This document shows positions 1 through 7,331 of a stretch of DNA of 9,415 bases, piece by piece. The DNA is from Alphaproteobacteria bacterium (GTDB lineage: Bacteria; Pseudomonadota; Alphaproteobacteria; Micropepsales; Micropepsaceae), in the NCBI GenBank assembly GCA_003451645.1, contig DMER01000119.1:790-10204 (forward strand). Reading direction: 5' to 3'. The position numbers and the translations under genes were made by a program. Under the pieces are notes generated by a model. It searched no databases and was not told where the DNA came from. It saw only the letters and a program-made list of their open reading frames with translations. The first letter of the stretch is position 1. Each line of letters starts with the position of its first letter.

Positions 1-1
1 T

Positions 2-718
2 GATTTGCCCGTCGAGCACCTCTTGCCTGCGTTCGCTCAGAGCTTGGCGGTCGTTTGCGTGACGCTGGCCTTCTTTGGCCTGCCGGATTGGGCAGCAGCA
101 CTTGGCCTTGGTCTAGCGACGTGGATTGTGACCGGCAGTCTCAGCGATACTTGGCGCAGAGCGGGTGATGGGGGGCTGTCCAAGAAGCTTGGCCGGCTGC
201 AAATGGCGCCGCTCAGCGTTTGGGGCATGACCTTGGGCCATATGGGATTGGGCGTTCTGATCGTCGGTATTGTTGGCGTATCCGCTTGGACGCGCGATGG
301 TGCGGCGGTCCTGCGGCCAGGGCAGAGTGCGCTCATCGCAGGATACACAGTCCAGTTGCGTAGTCTGGAGCTGGATGTCGCGGGGCCGAACTATACAGCC
401 ACGCGCGCAAGCATCGCTGTGATCGAAAATGGCCAGACGATTGCGATCTTGCGCCCTGAGCGTTGGCGCTTCCCTGGTCGCGAGATGCAAACGACTGAGG
501 CAGCTATCTCCACAAACATCGTGCGCGATGTCTACGTGGCGATCGGCGAGCCGCAGGATGGCAGCATTGTGGTCAATCTGTATGTGAAGCCGCTAGTGGC
601 GTTCATTTGGGCGGGGGCAGTGATAATGGCCTTTGGGGGCCTCTTGTCGCTTGCGGACCGGCGCTATCGCATAGGCGTCGGGGCGCGGGACAGCCGCGCA
701 TTGGCACCTGCGGAATAG
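2..718 (+). CDS. ccmF: Cytochrome c-type biogenesis protein CcmF, C-terminal part (5' end outside window)
   Basis: CcmF is the integral-membrane core of the System I cytochrome c haem lyase. With CcmH (and CcmI) it attaches haem, delivered by CcmE, to the CXXCH motifs of exported apocytochromes on the periplasmic side. Only about 239 C-terminal codons are visible of a protein usually about 650 residues long. The frame is open to the left edge, so the TTG at 5 is not a real start. Visible parts are membrane segments, the conserved stretch ending in LSVWGMTLGHMGLGV (its His probably matches the last of the conserved CcmF histidines), a periplasmic region containing the PGQS and GPNYTATRA stretches, the family-typical RPERWRFPGR, and a final membrane helix (about WAGAVIMAFGGLLSLADRRYR). 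The WWD haem-handling domain would lie upstream and is not seen. The stop at 716-718 overlaps the ribosome binding site of ccmH, so the two are probably co-transcribed. The family call is by recognition of these motifs. Confidence 0.95.
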   Translation, partial: DLPVEHLLPAFAQSLAVVCVTLAFFGLPDWAAALGLGLATWIVTGSLSDTWRRAGDGGLSKKLGRLQMAPLSVWGMTLGHMGLGVLIVGIVGVSAWTRDGAAVLRPGQSALIAGYTVQLRSLELDVAGPNYTATRASIAVIENGQTIAILRPERWRFPGREMQTTEAAISTNIVRDVYVAIGEPQDGSIVVNLYVKPLVAFIWAGAVIMAFGGLLSLADRRYRIGVGARDSRALAPAE

Positions 719-727
719 GAGTGGCCG

Positions 728-1210
728 ATGCTCCGTTGGCTGATGAAGGTGGTGTTTAGCGTTGTGGCCGCTCAGTCCATGGCCCTGGCTGGCGGGGCAG
801 GTCTGGACCCGCGCGAGGCCCTTGCTGATCCAGCACTTGAGGCACGAGCGCGCAGCTTATTTCAGGAAATGCGCTGCGTTGTTTGCCAAAGTGAATCACT
901 AGACGACAGCGAAGCCGACCTTGCCCGTGAAATGCGCCGCATAGTGCGCGAACAGATCGCTGCGGGGCGCACCGACCCAGAGATCCGGGACTATTTCGTT
1001 AGCCGGTATGGCGACTATGCGCTGCTGAAGCCAAAGCTGGGTCTGGGTACCTGGGCGCTGTGGTTTGGGCCTTTTTTGCTGCTGTTTGCGGCGGGCGGGG
1101 CTGTGATTATCTGGGTAAACAGGCGGCAAGTTCAGAAAGCCGAACCAGACCTCAGCAGGGTGGAGCAGGAGCAATTGTCCAAAGCCCTGGACAACCGCGA
1201 CAAAGTCTAA
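728..1210 (+). CDS. ccmH: Cytochrome c-type biogenesis protein CcmH (CcmL/CycL), thiol-redox subunit
   Basis: CcmH is a membrane-anchored periplasmic thioredox protein that keeps the apocytochrome CXXCH cysteines reduced and acts with CcmF in haem ligation. The 160-residue product has a signal peptide (about residues 1-21, ending SMALA). It carries the redox motif RCVVCQS with Cys50 and Cys53, the family's LDDSEADLAREMR segment, then RYGDYALLKPK. A single membrane helix follows (about 106-130) with a short charged cytoplasmic tail. This is the short single-domain form: the CcmI-like TPR region fused to CcmH in enterobacteria is absent, as is usual in Alphaproteobacteria, where ccmI is a separate gene. 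The ATG at 728 is preceded by AGGAG at 717-721, which overlaps the ccmF stop, so translation is likely coupled. The next gene begins 126 bp downstream, probably as a separate transcription unit. Confidence 0.94.
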   Translation: MLRWLMKVVFSVVAAQSMALAGGAGLDPREALADPALEARARSLFQEMRCVVCQSESLDDSEADLAREMRRIVREQIAAGRTDPEIRDYFVSRYGDYALLKPKLGLGTWALWFGPFLLLFAAGGAVIIWVNRRQVQKAEPDLSRVEQEQLSKALDNRDKV

Positions 1211-1336
1211 ACAATATTTCATCATATGGACAGATGGCCGAAAGGTCCAAGACACTATATTAGGGCCAAAGGTTAACAGCCCGCGCGACGCCGGATGTCC
1301 TGGTGTTGCTGGCGGCGCAGACAGGAGCACGAGACG
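1211..1336 (+). promoter_or_regulatory. ccmH-degP intergenic region, candidate degP promoter
   Basis: This 126-bp gap is the only substantial one in the left block and is where a separate degP promoter would lie. It is locally AT-richer than the flanking genes. CTATAT at 1255-1260 matches the -10 hexamer described for rhizobial housekeeping promoters. The best -35-like element, TGGACA at 1227-1232, is too far upstream (22 bp from CTATAT), so I cannot call a proper promoter pair. A short perfect inverted repeat, TGGAC (1227-1231) and GTCCA (1245-1249), lies just upstream of the -10-like box and could be an operator, but five-base arms also occur by chance. I see no heat-shock sigma-32 consensus and no terminator with a T-run after ccmH. 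Confidence 0.3.
1323..1327 (+). promoter_or_regulatory. Ribosome binding site that decides the degP start
   Basis: AGGAG lies 9 bp before the ATG at 1337. It falls inside the longer reading frame that could start at 1295. That upstream extension (MSWCCWRRRQEHET) does not resemble a leader and lacks a comparable ribosome binding site, so 1337 is the better start. Confidence 0.75.
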
Positions 1337-2941
1337 ATGGAGATCAAGTCGAACTCTGGGCAGGGCAGGACACTGCGCTACTTGACGCTAACTGTCGCGG
1401 CGGTCGCGGCAACGGCGGGCGTCGTTGCGGGAATGACTTGGTCGGGCGGTGGGCCTGCTGCGTGGGCTGAGTATCTGACGAACCCGTCAGCGGCCCCGTC
1501 GGCCTCACCCGAGAGCCTAAAGCCCCGCCAATTCGCAGGGCTGGAGTCAAGTGCGCCCGTCCTTGCGATGGGGCCTGCCTTTGGCGGCGGCACGATCCAG
1601 AGCATGGCCGACCTTGTCGATCACGTGATGCCATCGGTGGTCAGCGTTAAGGTGAGCGTGCAAGGCAAAGACATGGACGAAGTTTTGCGCAACTCGCCCT
1701 TCCGCGATTTCTTCGGTCTGCCGGGGCCAGGCGGGCGCAGCGCGCCAAGGCCTCGCAGTGAGGTTCAGGGATCAGGCTTCATTGTCGATGAGACTGGCTA
1801 TGTCGTCACCAATAATCATGTGATCGATGAGGGCCGCGACATTGAAGTGGTGCTGCCGAATGAGAAGACCCTGAAAGCCAAGCTCGTGGGCCGGGACCAG
1901 GCAACCGACATCGCGCTTCTGAAGATTGAGACCAAGGAAAAATTGCCTGCGGTGACCTTTGCCGATGACAAAAAGGTGCGCGTGGGCGACTGGGTGCTGG
2001 CGGTCGGCAATCCCTTTGGCCTCGGCGGCACCGTGACTGCCGGTATTGTGTCCGCACGCGGCCGTGATGTGGGCGATGGTCCGTATACGCAGTACCTCCA
2101 GATCGACGCTGCGATCAACCGGGGTAATTCAGGTGGGCCGACTTTTGACATGCGTGGTCACGTCGTGGGCATGAACACCGCGATCTATTCGCCCACAGGC
2201 GGCAGCGTTGGCATCGGCTTTGCCATTCCAGCCTCGACCATTCAGTCCGTGATCAAGGATCTGCGCTCGACGGGTCAGGTCTCACGCGGCTGGCTTGGCG
2301 TGCAGATTCAGACGCTCACGGAAGATTTGGCGGAGAGCGAAGGCCTTCCCCGCAATCAAAAGGGTGCGATGATTGCCGCAGTTCTGCCGGGGAGTCCTGC
2401 AGAGAAAGCAGGCTTTCAGGAGCGTGACGTCGTCATCAAGATCAATGGTGAAGTCATCGAGTCCAACCGAGATATGACGCGGAAAGTGGCGACATTGCCT
2501 AACGGCTCTACGGCGACATTCACGATTCTGCGGGGGGGTAAGGAGCGCACCCTCAATGCGACCGTCGGCAAGCGCGACAGCGAGGAGAAGGTCTCTGGCC
2601 TGTTCGGCCGGGGCGGGCGCGATACTGAGGAGCCTTCAAAGCTCGCGGACCTCGGCATTGGCGTGGCGCCAGTAACCGCCTCAACCAAGCGCCAGTTCCG
2701 CCTGGACGAAGGTGCGGAGGGCCTCGTGATCACTTCGGTTGATCCCAACAGCGATGCGGCTGAAAAGGGTCTGCGGCCTGGCCTGCGCATCGTTGGCATC
2801 GGGCAAGACAAGGTCGAAAACAGAGCCGATCTTGATGAAGGCATCGAGCGCGCGCAAAAGGCCGGCCGCTCCACCGTTCTTCTAAAGGTCGAGGGCGACC
2901 GTGGCGCCTCCTATGTCGCAGTCCGGATCGACAATGAGTGA
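1337..2941 (+). CDS. degP: Periplasmic serine endoprotease, Do/DegP (HtrA) family
   Basis: DegP-family proteins are ATP-independent periplasmic proteases/chaperones that degrade or refold misfolded envelope proteins, usually as oligomeric cages. From ATG 1337 the product is 534 residues. It has a basic N-terminus (R11, R14), a hydrophobic segment at about 15-33 and a likely signal-peptidase site near AAWA (residues 41-44). The trypsin-like domain shows the full triad: His161 in TNNHVID, Asp191 in ATDIALLKIE and Ser265 in INRGNSGGP. A Pro/Gly/Arg-rich loop (about 120-140, including FFGLPGPGG) sits where the family's flexible loop is. PDZ1 runs about 316-410 (from SRGWLGVQIQ) and PDZ2 about 437-534 (from LADLGIGVAP), joined by a charged Gly-rich linker. 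Length and layout are normal for the Do subfamily with two PDZ domains, not the single-PDZ DegS type. The response regulator starts 38 bp after the stop, which suggests that protease and two-component pair form one envelope-stress unit (inference). No catalytic residue is missing. Confidence 0.95.
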   Translation: MEIKSNSGQGRTLRYLTLTVAAVAATAGVVAGMTWSGGGPAAWAEYLTNPSAAPSASPESLKPRQFAGLESSAPVLAMGPAFGGGTIQSMADLVDHVMPSVVSVKVSVQGKDMDEVLRNSPFRDFFGLPGPGGRSAPRPRSEVQGSGFIVDETGYVVTNNHVIDEGRDIEVVLPNEKTLKAKLVGRDQATDIALLKIETKEKLPAVTFADDKKVRVGDWVLAVGNPFGLGGTVTAGIVSARGRDVGDGPYTQYLQIDAAINRGNSGGPTFDMRGHVVGMNTAIYSPTGGSVGIGFAIPASTIQSVIKDLRSTGQVSRGWLGVQIQTLTEDLAESEGLPRNQKGAMIAAVLPGSPAEKAGFQERDVVIKINGEVIESNRDMTRKVATLPNGSTATFTILRGGKERTLNATVGKRDSEEKVSGLFGRGGRDTEEPSKLADLGIGVAPVTASTKRQFRLDEGAEGLVITSVDPNSDAAEKGLRPGLRIVGIGQDKVENRADLDEGIERAQKAGRSTVLLKVEGDRGASYVAVRIDNE

Positions 2942-2968
2942 CCCTGTTTGGCCCAGGCGATCAGCTTG

Positions 2969-2974
2969 AAGGAG
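2969..2974 (+). promoter_or_regulatory. Ribosome binding site that decides the response-regulator start
   Basis: AAGGAG lies 5 bp before the ATG at 2980. It favours this start over the in-frame GTG at 2938, which overlaps the end of degP and would add 14 residues before the receiver domain's first beta strand. Confidence 0.8.
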
Positions 2975-2979
2975 TAGTC

Positions 2980-3657
2980 ATGCGGCTATTGCTGATTGAA
3001 GACGATGCGACGGCGGCGGCCTATCTGGTCAAGGGATTGCGGGAGAGCGGCCATTTGGTCGACCATGCGGGCGATGGCGAGGATGGGCTGACGCTCGCGC
3101 TCGGCGGCGCTTATGATGCGGCGGTGGTCGACCGGATGCTGCCGCGCATGGATGGCTTGTCGGTCGTCAACCGGCTGCGCGATGCGGGGAACCAGACGCC
3201 CGTATTGTTCCTAAGTGCACTGGGCGAAGTGGATGACAAGGTTCGCGGCCTCAAGGCGGGCGGGGATGACTACCTCGCCAAGCCCTTTGCCTTCACCGAA
3301 TTGCTGGCGCGCCTCGAGGTTTTGGTAAGGCGGCATTCGCCCGCGGCGGTGCAAACCCGGCTGGCGGTGGGGGACCTCGAACTTGACCTCTTGTCCCGCA
3401 CGGCGACGCGCAATGGCCAACGCATTGACCTCCAACCACGGGAATTCCTGCTGTTGGAGTATATGATGCGGCATGCAGGTCATGTGGTCACGCGCACCAT
3501 GTTGCTGGAGAATGTGTGGGAGTATCATTTCGATCCCCAGACCAATGTGATCGACGTGCACATGTCGCGGCTGCGGGCCAAGATCGACAAAAACTTCGAG
3601 CAGCCCTTGCTGCACACGGTGCGCGGCGCCGGATATAGTCTCCGTGCGGCTTCTTGA
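2980..3657 (+). CDS. OmpR/PhoB-family two-component response regulator
   Basis: This is a cytoplasmic transcription factor switched by phosphotransfer from the adjacent histidine kinase. The 225-residue product has an N-terminal receiver domain starting MRLLLIEDD (acidic pocket Asp8/Asp9), phospho-acceptor Asp51 in AAVVDRMLPRMDG, switch Ser79 in VLFLSALG and Lys101 in DDYLAKPF. The C-terminal winged-helix domain (about 126-225) contains the conserved REFLLLEYMMRHAG segment, the recognition-helix stretch with NVIDVHMSRLRAKID, and the final TVRGAGYSL hairpin. All signature residues are present, so it should be a working phosphorylation-dependent regulator. It lies 38 bp after degP and overlaps the kinase gene, so the three genes are likely co-transcribed. 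The overall sequence is CzcR/CpxR-like, but I cannot assign a specific orthologue. A likely target is degP and other envelope genes, possibly with autoregulation; this is inferred from position only. Confidence 0.95.
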   Translation: MRLLLIEDDATAAAYLVKGLRESGHLVDHAGDGEDGLTLALGGAYDAAVVDRMLPRMDGLSVVNRLRDAGNQTPVLFLSALGEVDDKVRGLKAGGDDYLAKPFAFTELLARLEVLVRRHSPAAVQTRLAVGDLELDLLSRTATRNGQRIDLQPREFLLLEYMMRHAGHVVTRTMLLENVWEYHFDPQTNVIDVHMSRLRAKIDKNFEQPLLHTVRGAGYSLRAAS

Positions 3658-5041
3658 CCTTTTCCGGACGGCAACATTCAGGCTCGCGCTCGCCTATGTG
3701 TTGCTGTTCGCGGCTTCGGTCATTTTTCTTCTTGGGTTCATTTATTGGCGTACCGCGGGTTTCATGACCCGCCAGGTGGATGAGACTATTGCCGCTGAAG
3801 TGCAGGGTCTCTCTGAGCAGTACCGGCGGCGCGGGCTGTTGGGTTTGCGGCAGGTGGTGATAGAGCGCGCAGCGGCGAGTTCAGGGTCCAGCCTCATCCT
3901 GCTGACCGCGCCCGACGGCCGTTCGCTTGGGGGAAATCTTGCACGCTGGCCCGCCAATGCCATCGTGGATGAGGGCGGGTGGATAGGTTTCACCTTTACG
4001 CGCGGCGGGGAGCAAGGCCTGGCGCGCGGCCGAGCTATCCCCTTGCAAGGGGGGCTCTACCGGCTTCTGGTCGCGCGCGACATTTCTGATCTGGCCCTCA
4101 TCGAGGGCACTTTGCGCAATACGTTGCTTTATGCGTTGGGGCTCACGGCTCTGTTCGGGGTGATCGGGGGAGGCTTGATCGCGCGCACGGTTCTGGGGCG
4201 GCTCAATCAAATCAACCAGACCAGCGAAGAAATCATGCAAGGCGATCTGTCCCGCCGCATTCCCATCATGGGCTCGGGCGATGAGTTGGACGAATTGGCC
4301 AAGAACCTGAACGCGATGTTGGGTCAGATCGAGGGCCTGATGACCGGTATGCGTGAAGTGGCGGACAACATCGCCCATGATCTGCGTACGCCATTGAACC
4401 GCCTGCGCAACCGGCTTGAGGGGGCGATGCTGGCACGCGACACGCCCGATGACACGAAGCTGGCGCTGGAGAATGCGATCGAGGAGGCCGATGGTCTGAT
4501 CGCGACGTTCAACTCGCTGCTTCTCATTGCAGAAGCGGAGTCAGGCGCGCATCGCAATACGATGGAGGAGGTCGATCTGCGCAGCATTGCGCGCGATGTG
4601 GTCGATCTCTATGAACCCGTTGCAGAAGAGCGCGGGATCGCTTTGACGCTCAGCGCGCCAGAGGCGGTGCGGGTGCGCGGCAACCCGAGTTTGGTCGCAA
4701 GAGCCGCAGCCAATCTGGTCGATAATGCGCTCAAATATACCCCTACAGGCGGTAAAGTCGGCGTACAGATCGACCCCGGCTATCTGCGCAACGATGGCCC
4801 CAGCATTATCGTACGCGACAGCGGGCCCGGCATTCCGGCGCCAGACCGCGCGCGTGTCCTTGACCGTTTCGTGCGGCTGGAGCGCAGCCGCAATACGCCG
4901 GGCTCTGGGCTGGGCTTAAGCTTGGTAGCGGCCGTTGCACGCATGCATGGGGCGGCACTCGAACTCGCCGACAATCAACCTGGCCTTGCCGCACGCTTGG
5001 TCTTCCCGAAGGCTTTGCCGATCCCGCAAGCGGCGCAATGA
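3644..5041 (+). CDS. Membrane sensor histidine kinase (HAMP-HisKA-HATPase_c)
   Basis: This is the partner kinase of the preceding regulator. The 465-residue product has membrane helix 1 at about 13-36, a roughly 120-residue periplasmic sensing region, membrane helix 2 at about 161-182 and a HAMP linker at about 183-235 (includes GDLSRRIPIMGSGDELDEL). The dimerisation/phosphoacceptor box is NIAHDLRTPLNRLRNRLE with His245. The ATP-binding domain has the N box NLVDNALKYTP (Asn357, Asn361), the G1 box DSGPGIP (from Asp392) and the G2 box GSGLGLSL (from Gly420). The complete set of boxes indicates an active kinase. The GTG start at 3644 lies inside the regulator gene, giving a 14-bp overlap that implies translational coupling and co-production of the pair. 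The periplasmic region shows no domain I recognise, so the signal is unknown; linkage to degP and ccm suggests an envelope-derived cue (inference). The stop is 7 bp from the convergent transporter gene, with no clear terminator between them. Confidence 0.95.
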   Translation: MRLLDLFRTATFRLALAYVLLFAASVIFLLGFIYWRTAGFMTRQVDETIAAEVQGLSEQYRRRGLLGLRQVVIERAAASSGSSLILLTAPDGRSLGGNLARWPANAIVDEGGWIGFTFTRGGEQGLARGRAIPLQGGLYRLLVARDISDLALIEGTLRNTLLYALGLTALFGVIGGGLIARTVLGRLNQINQTSEEIMQGDLSRRIPIMGSGDELDELAKNLNAMLGQIEGLMTGMREVADNIAHDLRTPLNRLRNRLEGAMLARDTPDDTKLALENAIEEADGLIATFNSLLLIAEAESGAHRNTMEEVDLRSIARDVVDLYEPVAEERGIALTLSAPEAVRVRGNPSLVARAAANLVDNALKYTPTGGKVGVQIDPGYLRNDGPSIIVRDSGPGIPAPDRARVLDRFVRLERSRNTPGSGLGLSLVAAVARMHGAALELADNQPGLAARLVFPKALPIPQAAQ

Positions 5042-5048
5042 GGCCAAG

Positions 5049-6431
5049 TCAGGCGTCCGCTTTGACTGCGCGCTCCTCGCGGACAAAACTCATTCCGATG
5101 AGGCCCGCCAAGAGGAATATCACTACCACGCCAAATGCAAGGCGCGGATTCTGCGTCGCCTCCGTCACGCGGCTAACCAGATAGGGAACAACGAAGGCGG
5201 TCGCCTTGCCTGTCAGGTTAAAGAGCCCATACAGCTCTGCGACCATTGGCGGCGGCGAGAGCCTTGCCACCATCGTCCTGCTGGAGGCTAGGACAGGACC
5301 CACAAACGCCGAGCCCGCCATGGAGAAGGCAAGTGAAAGCTGCTCCGGGAATGTCGTGAAACCCAAGGGCGCCAGAAGTGCACCCAGATAGGGGATTTGC
5401 TGCACGCGAATATCATCCGTGACCGGATAGAAATAGAGATACTCGTCTGGTGTGGTGGACAAGGAGCCGATGACACCCAGCGTGAACATGAAAAGCGAAA
5501 TCTGGATGGTCCGTTTGCTGCCGATCCAATCGTCAATGTAGCCAGCGATCGCTGAACTGAAAATTGGAACCGTCAGCACGACAAGAGCGTAGAGGCCGAT
5601 TTTCTCAAAACTCCAACCGAAGGTGCCGCCCAGGAAGCCCGCCAAAAAGACGAACACGCCACTCATGCCATCGGCGTAGATGGCGCGCGAGACGAAGTAT
5701 GTGGCAATGTTGCGGTAATGGCCGACACGGCGCAGGGTCCCTTGCAGTTGTACGAGACCCGCACCGATTGCCTTGAAGAGCGGTAAATGAGATGACGGAC
5801 GATCAGGCGTGAACACAAACAGCGGGATCATAAAGACGGCAAACCACGCGGCCGACAAGACACCGACGCTGCGTTCATGGGCGTTTGCTGGCCAGTCGGC
5901 ACCGAAGAGCCCAAACGCCGGCAGATTGAGCCAGACCAGAAACAAGGTCACCGATCCCAGGTAATCCATGCTGAAGGCGGCACCTGAAAGCCAGCCCACA
6001 TTGTGGTCGCCAGACACGTCCGGGAGCATCGCATTATGATAAACAAAAGCGAACTCCATAAACACGGCGCAGATCACCAAGGCCACGCCCGTCATCAACA
6101 CGGCGCCAGGCTCCGCGAACCACAAAGCGACCATGCCTAGGCAGGAGATGATCGAGAAGATGGCAAGTCCGGGTTTTCGTGGGCCTGCAGCATCGGCTGC
6201 AGCGCCCAAAATCGGGCTACAGAGGGCAACGAGGAGGCCAGCCAAGGCCTGAATGTCGCCCCAAATGACCTGGCCGCGGACATAGTCGCCCACGACCACT
6301 TTTTGGAAGTAGGCGGAAAAGACAAAGATATTCACCATCACGAAATAAGGGCTGCCAGCCAACTGGAACAACGTCCACGATACTGCGCCAAGCACGCGCT
6401 TTGCGCGCGACCTATCGGTGGGAGAACTCAC
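5049..6431 (-). CDS. MFS transporter, UMF1 (Atg22-like) family
   Basis: This is an integral-membrane transporter of the major facilitator superfamily. The 460-residue protein has about 11-12 hydrophobic segments. UMF1-like features are an early SPYFVMVNIFVFSAYF segment (28-42), the loop 2-3 motif LGAAADAAGPRKPG (75-88) with its degenerate C-half copy GYIDDWIGSKRT (297-308), NAMLPDV (133-139) with a following LSG...DYLGS, and the late GPVLASSRTMVARLSP (378-393) and AELYGLFNLTGKA (398-410) stretches that are typical of the family. A polar loop (about 326-348, rich in Asp and Tyr) lies between C-half helices. Substrates of bacterial UMF1 proteins are generally not established, so none is named. 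The start is GTG at 6429-6431, the first possible start after an in-frame TGA. No good ribosome binding site precedes it, which suggests translational coupling to the hydrolase gene ending 24 bp upstream. Direction of transport is not evident. Confidence 0.86.
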   Translation of the reverse strand: MSSPTDRSRAKRVLGAVSWTLFQLAGSPYFVMVNIFVFSAYFQKVVVGDYVRGQVIWGDIQALAGLLVALCSPILGAAADAAGPRKPGLAIFSIISCLGMVALWFAEPGAVLMTGVALVICAVFMEFAFVYHNAMLPDVSGDHNVGWLSGAAFSMDYLGSVTLFLVWLNLPAFGLFGADWPANAHERSVGVLSAAWFAVFMIPLFVFTPDRPSSHLPLFKAIGAGLVQLQGTLRRVGHYRNIATYFVSRAIYADGMSGVFVFLAGFLGGTFGWSFEKIGLYALVVLTVPIFSSAIAGYIDDWIGSKRTIQISLFMFTLGVIGSLSTTPDEYLYFYPVTDDIRVQQIPYLGALLAPLGFTTFPEQLSLAFSMAGSAFVGPVLASSRTMVARLSPPPMVAELYGLFNLTGKATAFVVPYLVSRVTEATQNPRLAFGVVVIFLLAGLIGMSFVREERAVKADA

Positions 6432-6455
6432 AGCAACACCCGATCAGCAGGCGGA

Positions 6456-7331
6456 TCAAACAATGAAGGATTCAACCGTATCCGCTATGCAAGGGTTCTC
6501 TAATGCCCCAAGCTGGTCAATCTCGATCCTGACCACATCACCAGGTTTCAAGAACACAGGCGGCTTTCGCGCCACACCCACGCCAGCTGGCGTGCCCGTG
6601 AAAATCACATCGCCGGGCTCCAAGGTAAATGCAGCACTCAGGTGCTCGATCTGCTCGCGGATGCCAAAGATCATCTCTGCCGTAGACCCATTCTGCATCA
6701 GTGAGCCGTTTACCCATGTGCGGATCGTCAGGTTCTGAAAGTCGCCCACCTCATCAGGCGTGACCAGCCAGGGCCCGATCGGTCCGTGGGTGTCGAAGCC
6801 CTTGCCCATCATCATGGTCGGCGAGCGCTGCTGCCAATCGCGCACGCTGATATCATTGCCGATCATGAAGCCTGCGATCACCTCATGTGCGCGTTCCTTG
6901 GGAACCTTGCGCGCGCGCCGCCCGATGACATAGGCAAGTTCGCCTTCGAAATCGATCATCTCGGACACACTGGGAATCACAATTGGGGCGCCTGGTCCAA
7001 TGATGCTGGTCGGTTGCTTGGCGAACCAAACCTGATGCTCGGGCAGGGCACGGTTGCCTTCGCGCACATGGTCCGCGTAGTTCAGGCCGATGGCGAGCAC
7101 TTTGGTTGGCCGAGGCACTGGGGCCAAAAGCTGACACCGCGCGAGGGGAATTGTACTCGCGGCCTTGTCAGCCGCCGCACGGGCCTCCTCCATCGCAGCC
7201 GGGCCCATGCGCAGAAATGAGATCATCGTGTGGGGCAGTTGCGGCGCATGCGTGGCCAGATCGACCACTCCATCCTCACGCAAAACGCCAAGACGCGTGC
7301 GATGATTCTCAGTGAACGTCACAATTTTCAT
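6456..7331 (-). CDS. Fumarylacetoacetate hydrolase (FAH) family protein
   Basis: FAH-fold enzymes are cytoplasmic, metal-dependent and act on beta-diketo or acylpyruvate-type acids (fumarylpyruvate and acylpyruvate hydrolases, oxaloacetate decarboxylases, 2-hydroxyhepta-2,4-diene-1,7-dioate isomerases, some lyases). The 291-residue product has a short N-terminal domain beginning MKIVTF. The catalytic domain runs from about residue 72 with VLAIGLNYADHVREG, WFAKQPTSIIGPGAPIVIP and the metal ligands Glu129 and Glu131 in DFEGELAYVIG plus Asp160 in IGNDISVRDWQ. Lys177 lies in GKGFDTHGPIGPW, and FTGTPAGVG is at 244-252. These are the full family signatures and the length is normal. The exact substrate cannot be told from sequence. 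The ATG at 7331 is chosen because a good ribosome binding site precedes it and the protein begins as family members do. A longer reading frame back to 7694 would run antisense through the HU gene. It is probably the first gene of an operon with the transporter, suggesting breakdown of an imported organic acid or aromatic-derived compound (inference). Confidence 0.92.
   Translation of the reverse strand: MKIVTFTENHRTRLGVLREDGVVDLATHAPQLPHTMISFLRMGPAAMEEARAAADKAASTIPLARCQLLAPVPRPTKVLAIGLNYADHVREGNRALPEHQVWFAKQPTSIIGPGAPIVIPSVSEMIDFEGELAYVIGRRARKVPKERAHEVIAGFMIGNDISVRDWQQRSPTMMMGKGFDTHGPIGPWLVTPDEVGDFQNLTIRTWVNGSLMQNGSTAEMIFGIREQIEHLSAAFTLEPGDVIFTGTPAGVGVARKPPVFLKPGDVVRIEIDQLGALENPCIADTVESFIV

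Noticed and set aside
1236..1247. GGCC-GAAA-GGTC hairpin after ccmH as a terminator
   Set aside because: The stem is only four pairs with one wobble and there is no T-run following, so it is not a credible intrinsic terminator.
1060..1263. 67-residue plus-strand frame overlapping the ccmH end
   Set aside because: It is out of frame with ccmH across its conserved membrane helix, has no ribosome binding site and resembles nothing known to me.
1295..1336. Earlier ATG for degP adding 14 residues
   Set aside because: The extension is Cys/Trp/Arg rich, unlike a signal-peptide N-region, and it contains the ribosome binding site of the ATG at 1337.
2416..2874. 152-residue minus-strand frame inside degP
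   Set aside because: It is antisense to both PDZ domains and its composition (Arg/Ser/Pro rich) is typical of shadow frames.
4935..5291. 118-residue plus-strand frame spanning the kinase end and transporter end
   Set aside because: It overlaps the G2 region of the kinase in another frame and is antisense to the transporter's conserved C-terminus. It has no ribosome binding site and no domain resemblance.
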